From contig NW_025062476.1 in assembly GCF_000002995.4 (NCBI RefSeq), positions 8,182,501 through 8,246,500 on the forward strand: 64,000 nt of DNA, read 5' to 3'. The first letter of the stretch is position 1. Each line of letters opens with the position of its first letter. Shown piece by piece: positions 50,130-62,821 of the stretch. A model generated the notes under the pieces. That model made no database searches and had not been told where the DNA came from. It saw nothing but the letters and a program-made list of their open reading frames with translations. The stretch comes from Brugia malayi. Lineage: Eukaryota > Nematoda > Chromadorea > Rhabditida > Onchocercidae. The translations under genes were made by a program, and so were the position numbers.

Positions 50130-52877
50130 ATGTCATTGGACAGTGAGCAGGATGACCAGAAGAAACAAAAAGAGCAGATGGGAATGATCTTAGAAGAGCT
50201 TCCAGAAAATCTGATCAGGTTTGGTTACTTTGTGTTTTCTTTTTGTCTGTTAATTTAAAAATTTCATTTAAAAACAATGCTTTATGGAAGGTCACTGATA
50301 GTAGATTTGGTGAGGCCTACTAGTTTCATTAAAACTCAAAGTTCTTCCTTACGATAATTAAGTTATCGATTGAATATTGAATTTATGGTTTGATTATTAT
50401 TAGTCACTCATATAATCGTTTGTATATTACTGAATTATTTAGGTGTCCAATTTAAGCAGTGTTTATTTTTTTTTTCTCATCTAGACTTTCTGGTCTGGGA
50501 AACGTTTACCTCAATTTCAAAATTTATTTCTTTTTTGAATGTAAGTGAATAAGTTTATCAATCTCTAATTATATATGATTTTGGTTTTCCGATAGGATCT
50601 CATATTCCTTGTACATGGTTTTTAATCTTCACAAGGTTTTTTTTTTTTTTTTTTATTTTTATTTTCTGTAATATATTTAGATAAATTAACATTATCATTC
50701 CGTGCCTTTGTTTTTATTAATGAGAAGTTAAGATAGACTTTTTAAATTTAAGGATTGTGGTCAACTTGTTTTTATTAAAGGTTTACATCGTTGATGGTAA
50801 AGACATTTTATGGCAGAGAACATTACATTGTTTTGGATTATGTGCAAAGAAACAAATGCATCAAGGAAGATGATCTCAGACAGTTGATTAAGTTTGATCA
50901 GCGTTTTCTGCGAACAGTAATTTTTCATCCCTTATTTATTGGATGTCCGCAGTTTCTACGCACAAAACTAGGCTTTGAAGGTGGCCCTTATCACTGTTCT
51001 TTTGCTTTAAGTATATTTCATCCTTAGTTGATTTCAGGTTCTAATGCAGCTAAAAGTTGATAAAATTCTGAAGGAACGCTTAGTATCAGAGGAAACAGAT
51101 GGTCGGATGCGTAAAGTCAATTACTATTTTATTAACTACAAAGCATTGTTGAATGTGGCAAAATATAAAATTGACCATATGAGGTTTGAATTACCATGAG
51201 ATACATCAATTATGATGATGAATTATTTGATAATTGCTTCTTATTCACTGCAGTGGATTACCATAATTGATGGGAAAGAATTACACTGTTCTTATTGAAA
51301 TTTGTTGGTTCAAATTGGTAGTTTAAAATATTCATTTGTTAAAATTTCCTGTAACTTATTTGAGTTAAAGATATATGAAAAAACATTAACGCTATAGACA
51401 ACGTTTGGAAGTAAAAGATAAGGATGAAGTTCATAAAGCTTCATATCGATGCACTGGTTGTCAGTATCAATATGATGCCATGGAAATGGACAAAATTTTT
51501 GATCCACTGACACAGGAACTTTGTTGTTGGCGATGTCAGCAAAGTGTCGAGCCAGATGAAACTGCTGGCCCAACTTATGAGACAAGGCAGACTTTTTTAT
51601 TTGCTTTGGGAGTTTTTATTTTATTAGCTTAGTCTTTATTTTTATTTTTTATTAAGGAATCAGAAAAATGGTCATATATTTTACTATTGTTCGATGGTCG
51701 ACTGCTGAAGTTTTACATTTCTTTTTTTTTCTTAATTTAGATCGTCTTTAGCGCGTTTTAATGAGCAGATGACGCCATTCTTTTCAATGTTGCAAAGCTT
51801 GTATGGTATACGTCTTGCTAGGCATTTGGTCGAACCATCAATTAAAGTTGTGGATAATATTTTAATGGAATGTAAGTTTTACTTAACGGGGAATATTTAG
51901 AAAATCAAATCCGTCTCATCTTCTTTTTATCTATTCTTTTTCTAATTTTTGAGTTTTCAGCGGACGGAAAACGAATAATACCAGTTGGTGAACGACCATT
52001 CGACGATCAGACAACTGCTTCACGATCCACGATGTACCAAAACAGCATTATGGTGAGCATAATTGAAGAAGGTGTAACTCCGAATGTCGAACCCAAAAAT
52101 CTTGTACCCTGGCTTCATAGTAGTCAAGTATGTTTTTTTTTTGAGTTCTTCATTTCTAATTTATATTGTTTGAAATATGCTCTGTAATCATAATAAATGG
52201 CAGGTGTTTTTTTCTTTTTTTTTAGAAAGATGAAGAAACGAGTTCTTTAACAATCTCTTCCGACAGTCCTTTGGATCTGAATGGAATCATAAGTTCCGAA
52301 AAAAGCAAAGATGATATCGATAGTTTACTGGTCACCGAATTCGAAGAGGTTTTTGATATCTTATTATCGTGTTTTAGTTGGAAATGATAGAAAGAAGGAT
52401 CGAAAGAAATCAGATTAACTTGAAGAATAAGCACAAAAATATTAAGAGAACTGATATAAAAGCAAGATAAAAATTGACTTTGAACTGATATAAAAGCAAG
52501 ATAAAAATTGACTTTGAATGTCCTAATTGTTTAATAAAAAAGTTATTCTAGCATTGCTTCAACAATGGGACCGATTAGATTATTCCTGCTTTATTTTCTC
52601 TGATAGTTATTTGATTTCCATTTTGCTAGTGTCGCTGTTAATGCATGAGACCCCAGTACTTCCATCGTTTTAGGCAAAACCGGAAATATCTCCTACAGAA
52701 GGTACTCAAGAAGCTGTATATGACCCGGTTAATATCGAAAGTGACGATGACGAAGTTATCTTTGTCGCCGGAAAAAAGTATTATCTAGACGAAATCACAC
52801 CCAAATTGGTAGCTGAGATGAATGCTTCCGAGAAAGAAATTTACATACAAAGGACACAAGAAAATTTTGACTACTGA
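50130..52877 (+). CDS. GTF2E1: Transcription initiation factor IIE subunit alpha
   Basis: TFIIE alpha joins the RNA polymerase II pre-initiation complex and recruits and regulates TFIIH. Eight exons join in phase: 50130-50218, 50781-50916, 51038-51183, 51398-51586, 51741-51871, 51961-52127, 52226-52348 and 52674-52877, for 394 residues (human 439). The winged-helix region reads MVKTFYGREHYIVLDYV, then CIKEDDLRQLIKFDQRFLR and NYYFINYKALLNVAKYKIDH. The zinc ribbon follows with cysteines in CTGCQYQYDAMEMDKIFDP and CCWRC. LARFNEQMTPFFSMLQSLYG comes next. The C-terminal acidic block ends IESDDDEVIFVAGKKYYLDE, the TFIIH-contact region in the human protein. Intron 4 has a GC rather than GT donor, the only phase-consistent reading. 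Intron 7 carries a 34-bp tandem duplication. Confidence 0.95.
52449..52516. repeat. 34-bp perfect tandem duplication in a TFIIE alpha intron
   Basis: The unit starting AACTGATATAAAAGC and ending TTGACTTTG is present twice, at 52449-52482 and 52483-52516, without mismatch. It lies in intron 7 of the TFIIE alpha gene. Likely a recent replication-slippage event. Confidence 0.9.
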
Positions 52878-53526
52878 TTTGTTCTCAATTTTGTCGCCTA
52901 CAATTTTGTCATAATAGATCTTGGAAAAAATTTTTGCTTCCAAAATTAAGAAAAAAGCGAAACTTTACTAAAAATTGAAACTTTTTCTGCATTTCATTTC
53001 AATAGTAGAGGCATACAGTACATTTAATACGTATTCCTTTCCTGGAAATTTGTAGATACTATTTTACACTATCCTCAAAATCAAAAAAACCCTGGCTTTT
53101 CTCAAATAATTCATTGCTTCTGCGATATTCTATGCATTTAAGAGTATTCATTATCGATGTAAAGTCTCTCCGTTATCATTATTATGTCCATTTGCCTGAT
53201 TCGAAGTGAAAATGTGTCTAAAACCGTACATTTTATTAGTGATTTTTTACTGTTAATGGAACATATTTGTATCTTTTTTATTCAGCTATATAATTTCATT
53301 TGTTTTGTTTTATATCCCTTTGTGCTGAAGTGTACTTTCCAAGTAGTTTTTCTGTTTTATCAACAGTTGTAAATACTGTATAGCCTACGTCAAAAAAGGC
53401 TATACAATCCTAATAAAGCAAGAAAACTGTTGTTTTGAAGTTGGAAGCTTCATGCCTGGAATAGTAGGATGTGATATATAAACTACTGACAAATGGACGC
53501 TTTCAAGATTTCACCCCTGTCACTTT
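52878..53526. other. 3' flank of TFIIE alpha
   Basis: Six hundred and fifty bases between the TFIIE alpha stop and the stop of the minus-strand ORF at 53527. AATAAA at 53412-53417 may be the TFIIE alpha poly(A) signal. No exon recognised. Confidence 0.45.
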
Positions 53527-53853
53527 TTAAAAAAAAAGTCTGGAGATTTCATGTTTCAGGACTGAATCAAATCCTTTAGAAGAGGACGAGCTATTTGTGT
53601 TACTGTCAGAATGGATATTTATAAGCGATGGAATATAATCATACATATCAGGATTATTTAGAATAAAATACGATGCCTTTTTTATGGACATTATAGAGCA
53701 TGAACAATAGGGAATCGCCTTAATTATTGTTGCAGATTCCACAAAGTCCAGAAAAAACTGGTCTGTAGCTGGAAGTATTGCTCGTATATTGATAACGCAG
53801 AGATTTAGGATGTGATTTCCTGTCTGATCGATGTTGTAAGAAGTCTTGGACAT
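53527..53853 (-). CDS. Uncharacterised 108-aa protein, single exon
   Basis: An uninterrupted ATG-to-TAA frame of 108 codons. It has varied amino-acid content, a central hydrophobic stretch (IKAIPYCSCSIMS) and a Ser/Asn-rich tail (SDSNTNSSSSSKGF). The ATG is directly preceded by ATTATGTAG, which suits a spliced-leader or intron acceptor. I do not recognise a family. It converges with TFIIE alpha and is divergent from icd-1. The frame is longer than most random frames in this AT-rich DNA, which favours a real gene, but homology is needed to confirm it. Confidence 0.5.
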   Translation of the reverse strand: MSKTSYNIDQTGNHILNLCVINIRAILPATDQFFLDFVESATIIKAIPYCSCSIMSIKKASYFILNNPDMYDYIPSLINIHSDSNTNSSSSSKGFDSVLKHEISRLFF

Positions 53854-55089
53854 CTACATAATAATATATCTACGTCTGTTATGGTTTCCTGGTTTTCATG
53901 GTCCTCTCGCTAACTGCACGTGGGTTACTAAAAAGTGGTGTATATGTATATATGTGCATATATACATATGGTTCGACTGTCGAGAATGCATGTTGGTGCA
54001 TAGTTTGGAATCATGATGGGATGGGTTACGAAAGGAAGGGGTTGCGCTGTGTCATGGTTTCGGTAGCAAAGTTAAGTTGTTTATAGAAGTCACCTGGACT
54101 CTTCACCGCGGTGTTTTTGCATCTGAGATTTCAAATTTCGCACAAATAGCAGGACGAATAAACAACCTACACGACACAGCTCTCCTCACTTACCTCTTAT
54201 CATCAATTGTTCGCTTTACTAAATAGGAATTGGGACAGGAATGAGAATGTGTGGCGAAGAGGTAACAGTCCTGCTATGTTACAGACCAAGGGGTTAGGGA
54301 GGCTTATTGTTTTCTTTCTTCTTGAGTTGGGGTGGTGTTTCGTCGCAGGATTTACTTGATTGGTCCTGGTATTGCTTAATTACTTGTACAAGCGGTAAAA
54401 CTTTTCACTGCAGCTCACTGAATTAGAAGACGGAGGTATATTCCACTGTAATTCCATGAAATAAGGAATCAAATATTTTGCTTTAAGAACGACTTTTCAG
54501 AATTTATTATTGTAAGCAAATATCTCACTAACATTCAGCTTTCTTTTATCAAAACATCAGCATTTTATCATCAGTACTGGGGACAATAAGCATGAATAGT
54601 TATTTCCTGAGGAAGTTCAAGAACATGTATACTAATGTTTTGATAAACTTGATTAATCTTTGATTAAAGCAGCATATATCAAGTATCTCTGAAATAATCG
54701 TGATTAAGGGACCAGCCTATGAGTGGTCTGAATTGTTTGATTCATTTGCTGTTCGTATGTTAGATATGCCGAGGCATATTGTTAAGAATCTCATTGATTC
54801 GTTATGTCGTTACATTGCTAATTACTCATATAATGATTTGTGAGCTTTTGTATGCTTGAGAGTCATTGTTTGATTTTATTATCATTCATAAGCAGACTGT
54901 TTTCATCTGTAATTTATTACTTATTGCTGTATTTTTTGGCACGTTTTTGTTTTACTGTGGTTGTAAATTTTGTTGAATCGTTTTTGAGAAACAAATTACG
55001 TATTAGTTCCCTGTTCAGATTACACTGAGACACAGATTATTTTCTGGCTTATACTCAGCAACACTAGCGGGCAGGAAGGCGAAGAAAAC
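53854..55089. other. Upstream interval of icd-1 and the minus-strand ORF
   Basis: About 1.2 kb between two divergent starts. It has a G-richer section from about 53.98 to 54.37 kb and a 13-bp AT palindrome (53942-53969). The stretch ACTCAGCAACACTAGCGGGCAG just before the icd-1 ATG offers two AG acceptors for trans-splicing. No exon recognised. Confidence 0.45.
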
Positions 55090-56246
55090 ATGAATACAGA
55101 AAAAATCAGGAAGTTACAGCTGAATGCAGCTCAAGTGCGAACAGGTGGTAAGGTAAGATTGAATTTGTTGAGATTAAGATTCATTTTGATGTTTGTTTTA
55201 TCACTAGATTACGATCCATTGGATTTGACCACATTTTGTGTCATTTCTGAAATAATTACCTTTTTGTGTTAGGGCACTGCACGCAGGAAGAAGAAGGTTG
55301 TCCACAAGACCGCAGCTACTGATGATAAAAAGTTGCAGAGCAATCTCAAGAAACTTTCAGTCACAAACATTCCTGGAATTGAAGAGGTCGCACATGATTT
55401 GTTTTCTTTCATGGTTTTTCACTTTCCAGAATCACCCTAATTTCAGGAGGTTATTCCATAGTTTCTAGGTGAATATGATAAAGGACGATGGAGCGGTGAT
55501 ACATTTTAATAATCCAAAAGTGCAAGCATCTGTTCCAGCAAACACATTCTCGGTAACAGGAAGTGCAGAAAATAAACGTAAGTTCTTTAACATGGCATAT
55601 TCCAACATCACTGTTCGTTTCTTCTTATTTTTATACTTGTAAAAAATAAATTTAAAAAGTTGTTCACATATCACTTAAAGAAAATTATTTTTATAGAAAT
55701 TACTGAAATGTTGCCTGGTATTCTCAATCAGTTGGGAGCAGAATCACTAACTCATTTGAAAAAGTTAGCAAACAATGTTACTAGTCAATTCAAATCAAAT
55801 GGTGACGACGATGTTCCAGGTTGGCGTCTCTTAAAAAAGTTTATTCCTACGAATTTAAGGAAAATCCTTGAAAGAATGAATTATCATCCAACACTAACAC
55901 TGAAATAGTTTTGTGTAAGTTTAAAGAGATGATTTAGGGAGTAGTTTCAGTTGAATCTTGTAAAAGTAATGTATTGAAAACCAATTTTCTATGTATATAA
56001 TTGTTTAGTATTATTTGGTAATATCATTTTCTTATTTATTTTTTTTTTTTTTTTTTTTTTTTTGGAGGGGAGGGAAGAAATAATCATTTTTTAAAGCTTT
56101 ATGTACGTTCAGATCTTGTTGGTGATTTCGATGAGGCATCAAAAAATGAATCTAAAGTTGGTGATTGCAAGCATGAGCATGGACACGAACACGGACAAAA
56201 TTTTCATCACGAAGGTGGAGAAATGGAGGCTAAATTGGCTGCTTGA
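55090..56246 (+). CDS. icd-1: Nascent polypeptide-associated complex subunit beta (BTF3)
   Basis: NAC beta binds ribosomes with NAC alpha and controls co-translational targeting. In C. elegans this protein is ICD-1, named for inhibiting cell death. Five exons join in phase: 55090-55152, 55273-55386, 55469-55577, 55697-55819 and 56113-56246, 180 residues. The N-terminus [20 protein letters not shown] leads to the ribosome-binding [11 protein letters not shown]. The NAC domain follows: [20 protein letters not shown] and [13 protein letters not shown], then [20 protein letters not shown]. The acidic [18 protein letters not shown] confirms the last junction. The tail then becomes His-rich ([18 protein letters not shown]) before EAKLAA and stop, unlike the short tails I know for this family. 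Reading through the last donor gives an alternative basic C-terminus ending near 55908, which is most likely not used. Confidence 0.95.
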
Positions 56247-57527
56247 AAATGCTACTGAAAATTTTGCGACATCTGTTTAGCATATTCTCTGATAGAAGGT
56301 GTTTTCATAGATCATCTTTGTTTTTTGAAACCTTCTTGTTTCCCTAGCTATTCGGAACTGCGATTCAGAAATCTTTATTAGTTTTGTGACGGGACAGGAC
56401 ACATTTTTAGTGATGCTAAATTTGTTGCGAAAAAAGATTTATTGCTGTATTTCGTGAATAAGAATGTTTAAATTTTTTGGTTAAATGCTTTTTTATGATA
56501 TTTAGTATATGCTTGTTATTTTATACATACCAATTACATTTCTTCTAGTAAGAAAAAGAAAACTTGGCTTTTTCCAGCTGTCAGCCTACCTAGGATTCAT
56601 TCGAAAAAGATGAAATAAAAGCTGATCATTTTTTGTTGACTTAATTACTGTGAAGTATAAACAGTTGTGTTTAATTTCTCAGTTTCAGTTTAATTTGTTC
56701 GACTATTTTTTCTCTTAATGAAATTTAATTTTTCTACGAGATAAATATTCGAGTAATCCTGTCTCACCAAATAATCCTGTTTGCAATCAACTTGTTGTAT
56801 ACGGTGATGGCGCTCTTGTTTTTCCTGTTTTACATGATTAGAGTGTTCATATTGATGAGTTCGGTGTACGACTAATAAAAGTTGAAAATTTTGCACGATG
56901 ATATAATTTCATTGGTATTGTGACTGATCATTCTTTGGGTTGTTTATTAAGGCTGAAGATTTTAAAATATTTTGGCGAGAGGGACACTTGCTGTCTGTTA
57001 AGTGGTGATGTTGCGAATTAATGCAGCAGAAAGCATATTTATTGATTTGAGGGTGACCGCACTATCATCTGAGAAATATGAGTAGAAAGATTTTATGCAA
57101 CGATATAGCAAGAACGAAAACTGTTTGGTTACGGGTATGGTTTTATTCATAATGGTGTAATATGTTTGTGGTATCTGGAGGCACTTTATGTGACCAGGAG
57201 GGGTATATTACGTATTGTGGAAACTGACAATGTCAACCGTGTTTTTTAGTCAAGTATTTAAGTTTGGTTTGTGATGGATGAGTCTCTCTCGTTCTCTCGT
57301 TTTACTCAATGAAAAAATCAATTCCATCGAAATGTTTTTCAAAGAAAATAGTTTTCCACATTTTGACGGAATAAACAAGCAGTGAGGGGTTAGTCGAGGT
57401 AGCTGGTAGATACGTCAGTGATCACTGAGTAAAAATATATAAAATTATAGAGTTCGGAAGCATGTATTCTCTCTAACGTAATATTTGAAGTGACCAACTG
57501 AAATAGTAGGAATTCTGTTTTTGCGTC
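56247..57527. other. Intergenic, icd-1 to TRAPPC13
   Basis: About 1.3 kb between co-oriented genes. AATAAA at about 56614-56619 may end icd-1. No exon or RNA gene recognised. The gap is too long for a typical nematode operon. Confidence 0.45.
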
Positions 57528-60500
57528 ATGACCGAGGCAATGAAGGAACAAATACTGACACTTAAAGGTTAAATATGTCTTTCATTCTCAGTTTTTAAAG
57601 TGCGTAGAATTCATTTTCTAAGATTTTTAAATTTTTCGAAAATATTTGAGTCTTTGGATTTTGGACAATTATTTTTTGTAGTGATGCGCTTTGCTCGTCC
57701 CAAATTTTATGAAAATATTTGCATGCCAATTGATCCAGTTGATACCACCAGCCAGCTCATTGGCTCTGCTCTTTGTCGTTTAACTGGACAGGAAACTGCT
57801 GATATACCTATTGGAAAATATCTTATGGCGCCGCAAAAGTTCGAGTAAGTCTGTAGAAAATTGGTGTCGATATTATAGTATATTCAGCACTTTTTATCAT
57901 TTTGCTCACGTCCTTATCTTGGGATTTGTTTCTTCCAAACAACATTTCATACCATATGACATCAACTTGCAATTTATGGAATTTGTGGCAACCGCTCGCT
58001 AGGATTTTTATAGCATATAAAAAATTTTAAGAAATGTAACTTTGCAGGAATATATATTTGGGAGAGACCTTCACTTTCTATGTTTGCGTACAAAATATAA
58101 GTGATAAATTCGCTACGGATATATGTATCAAGGTGAATATATAATTCCCAAAAGCAAGTTTGTTGAAGCTTTCTTAATCTTGAGCTTATCACGTCAGTTT
58201 CCTATGAAACTATTTTATTAATTTATTTCGTCAGACTGATTTGCAAACTACAAGCCAACGTAACGCTTTGTCGTCACAGTTACAAGAAGCAAATGCTGTT
58301 CTGAAACCAGGGGAATGTTTGGGAGAAGTTATTACTCATGAAATTAAAGAAATTGGGCAGCACATGTATGTTTTGTTTGTTGTAAAATTGTATGGTATTA
58401 GAAATTTGTTGAAGTTTTCGTGGTTGTTGGTGATGAGCAGTTCAGAGTATTGCGGAGTAAATTCTACAGTATAATCCTTTTATGATTTCTCAAGTAAACC
58501 GAATGATTTGACAATGAAATCCTCGAACTTCATCGACTAGTTCCATGGAATCATTATATTTATCTGGAATCCATCCTGGTCGAGTGCCTTATCAGCACCA
58601 AGGAAGGGGATTAATTATCACTTTACATATCTTTTGTGTTATTGATATGCACGATTCTATTTGATTTAGAATTAGACATCATTCTTTTAACGTTTTATTA
58701 CACTTAAATTATCAGATCTTCTGTTCAGTAGCATGTTCGAGATATGGATGTATATTTAAGAAATAAAATTGAGCCTTTTCCATCTACACTTATTGGATTT
58801 CATTATGACTTTTACATTCTTTATTGATCTCTTCCTTTGTTAATGATTTTTTTTACAGATAGAAGGAATTGGTTCATTTAATTAATTTTGTAGATTAGTG
58901 TGTGCGGTAAGCTACAAAACACCTAAAAATGAGATGTATTTTCGAAAATTTTTCAAATTTCCAGTTACGAAACCAATCGACGTTCGGACAAAGTTTTATA
59001 ACGCGGAGGTAAATGTTACATTATGTATTATTTTTCATTAAGTTTATACTTCATTAAGAATACTTGATGTGTTATGTCAAATGCAATTTTGAAAGAAGTA
59101 TTCTCCAGCGAATTACGTTTTTCGTATACTCAATAGTTGCGTGTGAGAAATAATAATTACTGATTTATGAGCACCCTTTTTCATTCCTTCTCACTGTTAT
59201 TTAGAATGTGTTTTTCAAATTCTAAAACTAATTCTTCTCATTAGCCTTGCACTCTTCATTATATGTACGCAAGAAATTAAGATCGAAGAAAATATTCATA
59301 TGCTTTTAACTTCGAGAATTGTCCTTTCTAATTGATCTTCGTCTGTATGTTTAATATAATTAGTTTGCTTTGCATGAGTATGCGGAAGAATGGTGTATAA
59401 AGCAACGGCATTGATCTTAGTTACAGGATAATCTGGTGAGCTCATTTGCGTTGTAATCTAACTAGATGTTTGAAAATTTATTTCTTTTTTTAAAGAGATT
59501 AAAGATACGTCGTTAGAAATAATTTTTTATGTGAATAGGTAATAAGCTTCTTTTTTTTAACTCTAAACATAGAAGCAACTAAGAAACCATCTATAAAAAA
59601 TGAGGAAGAGGAAAGTCATGTTTTAAACTCGTCTTTATGATAATTAACGAAGTTTGCAGAATAATGACGTTTACTTGGAAGCACAAATTCAGAATACTTC
59701 TGAACTACCAATGGTTCTGGAAAAAGTAATCCTGGAACCATCCGACTTCTATTTGAGTTCTGAAATATCACCTCCTGAAACAGAGTTTTTTTTTTTTTTT
59801 CATGTTTTAATTTTATTTCTTCCACTTTCTATTATTTTTTCTCACGAACAGCAGTATGTTTTGCGATGGAAAATATTTCTACTGAATTATATCAGTACTG
59901 AGGACGTTAGTTTCCTATCAAAATTTGTGTTGCTTTCGATATGCTGTTATAAGGACGAAAATGTGGTATAAAGCATGATATGTTCACCACAGTACGAGTT
60001 GATTGCATTACCAACTCCATGTAACTGATTAGTTAGTGAAGATATTATTTCTAGAAATGGAACCATGGACCAATCTTATCTCAAGCCAAGTGATATTCGG
60101 CAGTATCTCTTTTGTTTAAAACCAAAAACAACAGATTATTCTCTTAATTATTTTAGGTGTGTCACATTAACTTCTACTTTTTTCAGTAAAGACATGGAAA
60201 ACCGAAATATGCTTATATTAAGGATAAATTTGATAAAGAGTCATTCGCGATAAAGTTCAAAGAGATTTAATAAAAAACAAAACTGGAAAATGGAGATATG
60301 GGATTTTCGAACCCCTTTATTGAAAATTACCTATCAGATTCTGTTTATAAAAATTTTACAACCCGGTCTTGTCCTTTATTTACATTTGCTAATCATAATG
60401 ACATAGGTCATCTGTCGTTTAAGGAAAGGGACTTCAATTGGGAAACTTGATATGGTTTGGAGGACAGGTATGGGAGAGAGAGGCCGCCTACAAACGAGTG

Positions 60501-61378
60501 CTCTGCAGCGAATGGTCTGCTGTCATCTTGATATTTATTGCGTTTATTCGTTGTTTTTAAATTTGAGTATTGCATATATTACAGAAATTCACTAAAGGAT
60601 ATATAACTTACAGAAGTTTAAAAAAATAGACTTTTTCTTAATTTCCAGGCTCCAGGATATGGTGATTTGCGACTGACAATTGAAAAAATACCAGCAACGG
60701 TGAAAGCCTTGCAATCATTTCGCATGGTGTGTCGGCTTCGTAACTGTAGGTAGGTTCTTTCGTTAAAATACAAATTTACTTGGGCGCAGTGATATTTACC
60801 TTGCAATTAGTTTCTTTTATATTGCTAATTCTTTAGTGATTTAAATCTTTGATGTTGGTCTTGTTGCATGTTAGGACTTGAAGTTATGAATTACAGTTTC
60901 AGCGAACGTTCACTGGATTTGGTGCTGACTTTAGACGGCAAATTGCAACCAAATATGGCTTTTTGTTCAATTAGTGGTATTGAATTGGGTCAGTTGGCAC
61001 CAAACAGTACGACTGACTTTTCCATAGAGTTATTACCATTAACTCCTGGATTACAAGTACTTCTTATCAGTACATTAAAGGAATTAGATTTTCAAATTGT
61101 AAACAAATGCAAGAAAGCATTAAGGAGGTGCTAACATTAAGTATGTGGAAATGTGGTACACTTGTTTTGAAACGTGGATGTGTTTTGCAGTGGGTGACTA
61201 TTCTTCCATCCAATTTTTAACCACATAGTAACATTACTGACATCCTTCTTTGTCATATATGTTTCTTTGTTGTTTTCCAGTTTCTTTTTTTCAGTCAATT
61301 TCTGGTATTCGAGTTACGGACACATTCTTGAGAAGAACATATGAACATGACGATATTGCTCAAGTGTTCGTAGCGTAG
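57528..61378 (+). CDS. TRAPPC13: TRAPP complex subunit 13
   Basis: TRAPPC13 is a subunit of the metazoan TRAPP tethering and Rab-GEF machinery acting in Golgi and autophagy traffic. Eleven exons join in phase: 57528-57567, 57682-57844, 58048-58132, 58235-58365, 58894-59008, 59660-59784, 60055-60156, 60424-60514, 60649-60749, 60903-61056 and 61295-61378, for 396 residues (human 417). Family blocks appear in order: [146 protein letters not shown] and finally [19 protein letters not shown]. The start is supported by alignment of the short first exon with the human N-terminus. AATAAA at 61680 may be its poly(A) signal. It is convergent with the gene at 62822. Confidence 0.96.
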
Positions 61379-62821
61379 TTCTGGAGGACTAGCTATTACA
61401 TTACTTATAATTGAATAATGAATGGTTTATTACCATCTACTCTGAATGAGGAGAGGAAATACCAGAAGTTTTGTAAGATATATTTGAAGAGAGAGTGATA
61501 TTTCTTTTTCTAAGCAGACTTCGCATTGTTTCAAGAAGTGTATGAATGCGGTACTAATTTTTTGAAGATAGCCTTTTAAAAGAGATGATTCTACCTATTA
61601 TAAGTTATGTGGAACTTTTCGAGAATTACTGAAATCAAAGAATCCATTTGGCTTTCTCAAGGTTCCATAATTGCAGGCTAATAAATAAATGTGTAGGCAG
61701 TAAGAGTCATAGCCTAAAATGTTTAAAATAAAAAGAGAAAAATACTAAATGTATATACAATTTGAGGACTAATTCAGCGTCCAGTATTCTTTTCTAATTG
61801 TTTTTTAATTATTTACAAGAAAAAACGGGTGAAGAATTTCATCTGCTCAGCAAGTAAAATATATTTCACAAAACAGATATGAGAATAAATGAAGAACAAA
61901 CACTAATATGAACAAAAAAGTAAATTTCTTCAAACTGACTCGGCTAATAATACATAAGATAGCATAAAAACAGATAGGGAAGCGATTAAGAAAGTTTGAT
62001 AAAAGCTATAAAGGTCCTGCAATATCATGTAAACAAAACTTGGGAAAAATTCTTTTCGAAATGTGGGCGATGCTTGACCTATGAACGGTATTTTTTTTTT
62101 TGCATTAAACTCGAAAGCCACATTGAAGGAAAAGAACTTGAAAATGTTATTTGGATCCAAGGATTGCAAAAACCTGACGCATGGACGAGATATGTAATCC
62201 TATGGTAATCAAGAGACGGACATGATTAATATCTCTGAAGTCCACTGTCATAAATTCATAGAAAATAAGGAAGGAAATGGTTCCGATTCCGTATTTAGCG
62301 AAACAAATGGCAGTCCTTTTCTTTAAAAAAGTTAATTTTTCTCTTTAAAAAAGTGGAAAATTGCGAAGAAATTGACAACCGATCTTTTCATGTACAGAGC
62401 AAATTCCAGCGCTACTCAATTCGAATTTGGCCTAATAGAAACATCGGCATTATCGCGTCCGGTATCACTCACAGTGCTTCTGCTAGATGAAAACGCAATA
62501 TCAGATGTACACGGGAAATGAGCCAATGCAGCTGAAAAAATAAACCGTGAAGAAGCAAGTATGATTAATAATTCTCACTAATTTTCACTGATCTTAATAG
62601 GAAATTTCCGCATGAAATGCCATCACGGTGATGCCTTTAGATTCATTTTTCGCTGAAGATATTACTAATAATCACTTTGAATGGTAAAAATGCCACAAAC
62701 CTTGTCCAGATAATGCATTGAAATCAACCATAATATTATCAATTAGTGTTTGCAAATACTCTGAAAAGAAATTAATTCTTTAAGAAATCTTTAAATCAAT
62801 TAAACTTGAAATGTTCGAAAA
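61379..62821. other. Intergenic between convergent TRAPPC13 and the 62822 gene
   Basis: About 1.4 kb. Contains the probable TRAPPC13 poly(A) signal (61680-61685). Two short plus-strand frames have protein-like composition, at 61996-62208 and 62390-62521, but neither matches a family I know. No splice-supported gene was built here. Confidence 0.4.

Noticed and set aside
53527..53853. Assignment of the orphan ORF to a BORC subunit (BORCS8-like)
   Set aside because: Similar length and a few aligned residues only; far too weak to name.
55820..55908. Basic C-terminus of icd-1 by reading through the last donor
   Set aside because: Splicing gives the conserved [13 protein letters not shown] block expected after DDDVP. 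The read-through tail has no family support.
56039..56063. 25-base T run in the icd-1 intron
   Set aside because: Simple homopolymer before a 3' splice site; common in this DNA and prone to sequencing error.
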